Positions 42,566-46,715 of a DNA stretch of 46,715 bases are shown here, piece after piece. A program made the position numbers and the translations under genes. This DNA is from Hyphomicrobiales bacterium. Lineage in GTDB: Bacteria > Pseudomonadota > Alphaproteobacteria > Rhizobiales > Aestuariivirgaceae. The notes beneath the pieces are model-generated. The model saw only the letters and a list, made by a program, of their open reading frames with translations. It ran no database searches and was not told the DNA's origin. Position 1 is the first letter of the stretch. Every line of letters begins with the position of its first letter. The stretch is taken from contig JALVSR010000030.1 in assembly GCA_027024225.1 (NCBI GenBank), positions 1 through 46,715 on the forward strand, given 5' to 3'.

Positions 42566-43857
42566 AGCCGTTTCATCTTTTGGATCTGGTTCCCTTCTTT
42601 TGCGTCTCTATGCTCACCCATTGCATGCGCCAGCTGTTCCCCAATGGCATTTGCGGCCTTGCGGAGAGGATCTGCATCCAGATGTGCATAGCGGGCGGTA
42701 GTTTGTGGCTGCTTGTGGCCTAGCAGCTTGCCGATGATTGGCAATCCCAATCCACCTCCCGCACCAAAGGCAGCAAAGTTATGGCGCAAATCATGAAGGC
42801 GCAAATCCTCTAGGCCAGCCTCCCTCCGCACTGCTTTCCAGGGACGTTTGAGGTCTTTACGTGGTTTTTCGTCTTTCTGGCCCGCGGTTTCTCCGGCAAT
42901 CACGTAAACGCCAATGCGCGGCAGATTGGCCAGCACTTCCAAGGCGGGGGCATTCAAGACGATGGTTTTCTTCCCCGATTTGGAATCTGGCAACAGCAAT
43001 AGCCCTCGCTCGAAGTCCACATGCTCCCACTTCAGATTGAGAATTTCACCCACGCGTGCGCCGGTGAAAATCAGCAGGCGCAAGGCCGCCGCTGCATGCT
43101 GATCGATAACCGTTTTGCGGCGGTGTTTGGGGACATGCTTTGTCTTACCGTTTGGGTTGATCTGCCAATCAATGCCTTCTGTTTCAGCTTTGCGAATGGC
43201 CGCGCCCAACCGTTCCAGTTCCTCAACGCTCAAGAACCGTTCACGACCTTTTTCCTTGTAGCGTTCGATCTTGCGCGCCGGATTGTAATCTTCCGGCACC
43301 AGCCCTTGTTTACCGGCAAAGCCATACATGGAGCTGATAACGGCCAACATCCGGTTTGCCTGATAGGGATTATCCCGATATTCCAGATGAAGCCGTGCGA
43401 TATCAGCCCTCTTCACATCCTTGGCTTTCAGCTTGCCGATCTTGGGCACCACAAGGCGTGTCAGGATATCCTCATATAGGGCGTATGTGCTGGCTTTGCG
43501 CTTTGGTGCCACATGGGCTTTTAGGAAGATTTCCGCCAGTTCTGCTACGGTCAGGGATTTGCGTGCGGCCATCTTTTCCGCTTGCGGATCGATCCCCATG
43601 CGCACTTTGGCTTTGTAGCCTTCAGCAATCTTGCGCGCTTGGGCGGGCGTAAAGTCTTCCGCCCTTCCGATGGTGATGCGTTTTTTTGGGGTGTTCCTGC
43701 CGCCATCGCCAGGCCGGTAGTCGAAAATCCAAGACTTGCGCCCTGAAGGATATACCCGAAGCCCAAAGCCTGACAGCACAGTGTCATAAATGACATACCG
43801 CTGCTGCTTGGGGGTCGCGGCATCCACCACACGTTTTGTCAGCTTGGCTTTCGGCAT
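42562..43857 (-). CDS. P4-type tyrosine integrase of the island
   Basis: A 431-residue integrase with an N-terminal DUF4102-type arm-binding domain (MPKAKLTKRVVDAATPKQ, YDTVLSGFGLRVYPSGRKSW), a SAM-like core-binding domain, and a catalytic domain with Arg in FTGARVGEI, LHDLRHNFAAF (HxxR), LLGHKQPQTTARYAHL with the Tyr nucleophile. It is placed 150 bases from attR and reads inward, the usual P4 position. The ATG at 43857 begins the conserved start. It would catalyse integration at the 3' part of tRNA-Arg. Confidence 0.95.
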   Translation of the reverse strand: MPKAKLTKRVVDAATPKQQRYVIYDTVLSGFGLRVYPSGRKSWIFDYRPGDGGRNTPKKRITIGRAEDFTPAQARKIAEGYKAKVRMGIDPQAEKMAARKSLTVAELAEIFLKAHVAPKRKASTYALYEDILTRLVVPKIGKLKAKDVKRADIARLHLEYRDNPYQANRMLAVISSMYGFAGKQGLVPEDYNPARKIERYKEKGRERFLSVEELERLGAAIRKAETEGIDWQINPNGKTKHVPKHRRKTVIDQHAAAALRLLIFTGARVGEILNLKWEHVDFERGLLLLPDSKSGKKTIVLNAPALEVLANLPRIGVYVIAGETAGQKDEKPRKDLKRPWKAVRREAGLEDLRLHDLRHNFAAFGAGGGLGLPIIGKLLGHKQPQTTARYAHLDADPLRKAANAIGEQLAHAMGEHRDAKEGNQIQKMKRL

Positions 43858-43869
43858 GATTTTTCTTTC

Positions 43870-43892
43870 GGGCCACCACCGGGGCACCACCA
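43870..43892. repeat. Right copy of the 23-bp tandem unit near the island end
   Basis: Same sequence as 30955-30977 except for one base (GGGCCACCACC for the first unit). It lies just upstream of the integrase start and could bind the integrase and also control its expression. Confidence 0.75.
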
Positions 43893-44006
43893 ATTTTGCA
43901 ATATCAGGAAACATCTTGCAAGAGGGTGATACGTTATAGGCGTAATTACAGCAGCTTACGAAATTGCAGGAAACACCAGAAAGCGTGCAGAAAGTGAAAA
44001 ACTTAA

Positions 44007-44053
44007 ACTACGAATCTGGGGGTCGGGGGTTCAAATCCTCCCCGGCGCGCCAT
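44007..44053. repeat. attR: 47-bp direct repeat of the tRNA-Arg 3' part
   Basis: Identical to 30842-30888. It lacks the 5' half of the tRNA, so it is not a tRNA gene but the displaced end of the target. Confidence 0.95.
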
Positions 44054-44487
44054 CCAAGGCACTGATTTTATTATATTTTTCAGAAGGCGCCGAGATACTG
44101 CGTCCATCCCTTCCCTTCGCTGGCTGTCCTGCGGATATCCCGAAGTCCCGATTTCACTCTCCAGTCCACCCACGCTCCAGGCCATGAAGGTTGGCATGAC
44201 GCCGCTTGCTGGCGATTCCCGGCCTGGCGGTTGGCCGCAACGAGGGGCAGCGCCCATCAGGGCGTCAATATCCCCACGAATTCATTCAGCGCACAAAAAC
44301 ATAGACACAAACGCAAGTGCGGTTGCGCAAGGACATGATCGATCCTGCCAATACTGGATGGACACGACCCTCGCCCCGGTTGCCATCTGGCAATGGCTGA
44401 TGCCGCATGACGGGCATGACGGGGCGGATAACCGGTGATATTCGACAGTACCGCTGGCGCCCGCACCTTCAAAAAGTTTGCGCCTGG
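44054..44487. other. Intergenic region between the island and csb2
   Basis: 434 bases without a convincing gene. I searched for CRISPR repeats, a second att site and remnants of cas genes, and saw none. Small open frames here have no support. Confidence 0.5.
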
Positions 44488-46715
44488 CTAGCCTGTTTCC
44501 TCTGGCAGGAATATGCCCCGCCCGCGGTGGCTGCCCCAACCCAGCAGGAAAGGCCCGGACACGGGCATGTGAAACTCCAGCCGCGCAAATCCGCGCACGC
44601 GGCCATTTTTCGCCACCGTGGCATCGGCAATCTCGATGGATGCGGGCAGTGGCAATTGCCGGCGCGTCAGCTCGCGGCGAATGTCCTCGGCCAGGAACGT
44701 TTCCGGAGCACCATCGCGGCTGGCGCGGAAATGGCGCGTGGAGATGACCGGGGTGACACTGCGCCAGGCCCGCGCCGGGGCCATCAGCGGGTGTTTCTCC
44801 GTCTCCTCCGCCGGTGCCGCGACCAGCGGCACGCGGGGCAATTCGGGGCCGAACAGCGCCTGCAACTCGCGCACCACGTTGACGAAATGCCCCTGCGGGT
44901 CTTGCACGTCTAGAACATCCGGCTTGCGGGCGTCCGGATGGTTGTCGGCCACCCACGGCGCAATGACGAACAGTTCCCGAATGCGGCCATTACCATCCGG
45001 CGGCGCGGCCAGGAAGACGTGTTGATGTGCGCCGGGGCGGGCGGGCTTGCTGGAATGTGACTCGTGCCCGCTGAACAGCGGACAGGTGCGCTCGCGCTCA
45101 TGCGCCCTGGCATCCAGCCGCATCAGCGCGGCACGCAGGTATTTCAGAACCATGTCCATGTCTTCCGCCAGCAGTCCATCGCCGGGCAGGCGGAACAGGA
45201 AAACATCGGGGAGTCCGCCCTCTTCCATGCGAACATTCGAGCGCACCGGCGCCATTATCCCCAGCCCCAGAAAACGGCCATCGCCAACGGCGAGCGGGCC
45301 GGAAACAGGCCTGTCGAACACGATTTCCACGTGCCACAGCCGCTCCGCCGGGAAGCGCCCGGCGGCATATTCGCCGGCCATGGAGGCATTGCGGTCGAAC
45401 GGCTCGCGCTGCACGCGGATGGATACGGCCCGCGCCGCCACGCCGGCGTGGCGCAGCGCCTGGCGCACCGCCGCGATTGCCTGTTGTTCGCGGTGCAGCC
45501 GCTCGCTCCCCTTCAGGCGCCCACGGCGCCTTATCGGCAGGGCCGCCGGCGTCACCGTGCGCCAGCGCAGCTTCGGGCGCATGAAATGCCGGGTAGCGAA
45601 GCCGTCGTCTTCGGGAGAAAGAATACTGCTTTCGACAATCTCGCCGGTTTCCGGGTTGACCACTTCGTCGGGCGAGATGCCGGTGAATGCCCAGAACACG
45701 TCATCCGCCCGCAGCGGACAGCCCGGCGGCACCTCCACCAGCACGCGCCGGATGCTTCCGCCTGCGTGAACATGGCCGATGGAGGGCAGCGGAACAATGC
45801 GCACCCGCCGCGCCTTGTCGTGCTTGCCCGCGTTGCGGCCGACGAGAAAGCGCTCGATATCCTCCTCCCGCTCCGGAAAGGCGTTCTTCAGCCGCGCCGC
45901 CGCCGTATGGCGCAAGCATTCCACCAGTTTTGCCGCCTTGGTGCGTGGCCAGGGCATGAAGGCCGTGGCATCCGCGCTGCTGCGCAGGGCGAAGACCTGC
46001 CGCCGCGGCGCGCAGTCGTAACAGGCAAGGGCGTAACGGGGCTTGCGCGGCTGGCGGAAATGCTGTTGCACCTTTCTTCCCTCCACGTGCGCCTGCAGAC
46101 GCTGGCGCATGTCGGCGTAGCGCTGCCGCACGCTGTTCAGCGAGCCCGGCGCCGGCACGGCCAGCGGGCGCGCCCGCCCCCGTGGCCGCGGCCGGTGAAG
46201 CTGGAACCCCGGAGTTGTGGAGAGCATTTCCAGCGCCTCGTCGTCCAGCCGCTCCATGCGGGCGAAGGCCATGTCCACTCCGCGCCCGAACTGGTAGAGC
46301 CGGTGCGCAATGTCCTCCAGCCGGGCGAGGTGTTCCGGCGGCATCTCTCGCGCCGCGTCTCGCCAGATGTAGCTCAGCCGTGCATCGGTCGCGATCAGCC
46401 TCGGCCGCACCTGCTTGCCGACGCGAATTTCACCTACCCTGTCCGGGTCGCCCCCCACGGCGTCGAGGTCATTGTTCGGCACGAACATGACATATCCCCG
46501 CCCCGGCAGCGCCAGCGGCGCGATGATGAGCGGCGGGGCCTGTTTTTCCAGCCAGGCCAGAACTGCCGCATCTTCCTCCGCCAGCACATCGCCACGCGCC
46601 GCCGCCGCCACCAGCGCCTGGAACAGCCGGAAGGGCGCGGGCGGCCACTCGGGAAGGCCATGCCAGCGCTCATCCAGCAGGTGCACGTGAATGGCCAGAT
46701 GCGGCGCGGATGCGG
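44488..46715 (-). CDS. csb2: Type I-G CRISPR-associated protein Csb2 (Cas5-Cas6-like), partial
   Basis: At least 741 residues, open to the window edge, so the true start is outside. The visible start region reads LAIHVHLLDERWHGLPEWPPAPFRLFQALV, matching the Csb2 N-terminus (Cas5-like RAMP); an apparent GTG at 46686 is therefore not the start. The C-terminal part ends in the glycine-rich PVSGPFLLGWGSHRGRGIF, the Cas6-like signature. In type I-G (formerly I-U) systems Csb2 processes crRNA and caps the Cascade complex. Partners csb1, csx17 and cas3 would lie upstream, beyond 46715. No cas1, cas2 or cas4 and no array follow downstream; instead there is the tRNA-Arg island. Confidence 0.85.
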   Translation of the reverse strand, partial: ASAPHLAIHVHLLDERWHGLPEWPPAPFRLFQALVAAAARGDVLAEEDAAVLAWLEKQAPPLIIAPLALPGRGYVMFVPNNDLDAVGGDPDRVGEIRVGKQVRPRLIATDARLSYIWRDAAREMPPEHLARLEDIAHRLYQFGRGVDMAFARMERLDDEALEMLSTTPGFQLHRPRPRGRARPLAVPAPGSLNSVRQRYADMRQRLQAHVEGRKVQQHFRQPRKPRYALACYDCAPRRQVFALRSSADATAFMPWPRTKAAKLVECLRHTAAARLKNAFPEREEDIERFLVGRNAGKHDKARRVRIVPLPSIGHVHAGGSIRRVLVEVPPGCPLRADDVFWAFTGISPDEVVNPETGEIVESSILSPEDDGFATRHFMRPKLRWRTVTPAALPIRRRGRLKGSERLHREQQAIAAVRQALRHAGVAARAVSIRVQREPFDRNASMAGEYAAGRFPAERLWHVEIVFDRPVSGPLAVGDGRFLGLGIMAPVRSNVRMEEGGLPDVFLFRLPGDGLLAEDMDMVLKYLRAALMRLDARAHERERTCPLFSGHESHSSKPARPGAHQHVFLAAPPDGNGRIRELFVIAPWVADNHPDARKPDVLDVQDPQGHFVNVVRELQALFGPELPRVPLVAAPAEETEKHPLMAPARAWRSVTPVISTRHFRASRDGAPETFLAEDIRRELTRRQLPLPASIEIADATVAKNGRVRGFARLEFHMPVSGPFLLGWGSHRGRGIFLPEETG

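Larger units (their letters stand above)
30889..44053. mobile_element. Genomic island integrated in tRNA-Arg(ACG)
   Basis: About 13.1 kb bounded by the 47-bp repeats at 30842-30888 and 44007-44053. A P4-type integrase lies 150 bases inside the far end. Candidate integrase arm-binding repeats lie just inside both ends. All island genes are on the minus strand. Cargo: a methylase/helicase/nuclease operon with an ImmA-type protease and broken PIN-like gene, a second recombinase module, and an AT-rich unknown gene. No conjugation or replication gene is visible, so mobility would depend on the integrase and outside transfer help. Confidence 0.93.

Noticed and set aside
44007-44053. Second tRNA-Arg gene
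   Set aside because: Lacks the acceptor 5' strand and D arm; it is the attR duplicate.
44003-44257. 84-residue open frame ending in WMARRGGFEPPTPRFVV
   Set aside because: Classic false protein from the antisense strand of a tRNA 3' end (here attR).
44257-44472. 71-residue frame between the island and csb2
   Set aside because: No ribosome binding site, low-quality composition, no family.
44054-44487. Possible CRISPR array next to csb2
   Set aside because: No regularly spaced repeat is present.

Overview
The window is high-GC bacterial chromosome and is best read as an alphaproteobacterium. Supporting signs are the alphaproteobacterial style of histidyl-tRNA synthetase, PstA and PstC with long extra N-terminal or periplasmic parts, an Nfu-type scaffold protein, hrcA next to grpE, and dispersed palindromic repeats of a type common in that class. 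No ribosomal RNA is present, so genus cannot be given.

Positions 1-30.9 kb are mostly housekeeping genes. In order these are: prmC, hisS, hisZ and hisG (translation termination and the first step of histidine synthesis); a decayed Fic gene; an SDR oxidoreductase; a GlcE-like flavoprotein and a TPR protein; smc; grpE and hrcA (heat shock); a YggT-family membrane protein; and the phosphate uptake operon pstS-pstC-pstA-pstB-phoU. A small AT-richer type II restriction-modification pair (BglII/BstYI-like endonuclease plus MT-A70 methylase) sits between tsaB and pstS. Then follow a RutE-like nitroreductase, an Nfu protein, tRNA-Gly(CCC), and three predicted exported or lipid-anchored proteins (DUF255/thioredoxin-like, M48 peptidase, RNase T2).

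From 30.84 to 44.05 kb lies a clearly bounded genomic island inserted in tRNA-Arg(ACG). A 47-bp copy of the tRNA 3' part is repeated at the far end, a P4-type integrase lies just inside that end, and a 23-bp sequence made of two 11-bp units (GGGGCACCACC) occurs just inside both ends. The cargo, all on the minus strand, is a tightly overlapping operon: a large MmeI-like DNA methyltransferase, a 280-aa unknown protein, an ImmA/IrrE-type HTH metallopeptidase, a DUF4411 PIN-like protein (frameshifted), an SF2 helicase and a GIY-YIG/T5orf172 protein. I read this as a candidate restriction-like defence system built from methylase, helicase and nuclease. A fossil of a methyltransferase 3' end, found just before the ImmA gene, shows that the methylase plus 280-aa gene arrived as a replacement cassette. 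A second recombination module (AlpA-like regulator, HTH/zinc-ribbon protein, second tyrosine recombinase) and an AT-rich unknown gene fill the rest.

Beyond the island, after about 430 bp with no gene, the window ends inside a csb2 gene of a type I-G (formerly I-U) CRISPR-Cas system. The rest of that operon would lie past position 46715; no CRISPR array is visible here.
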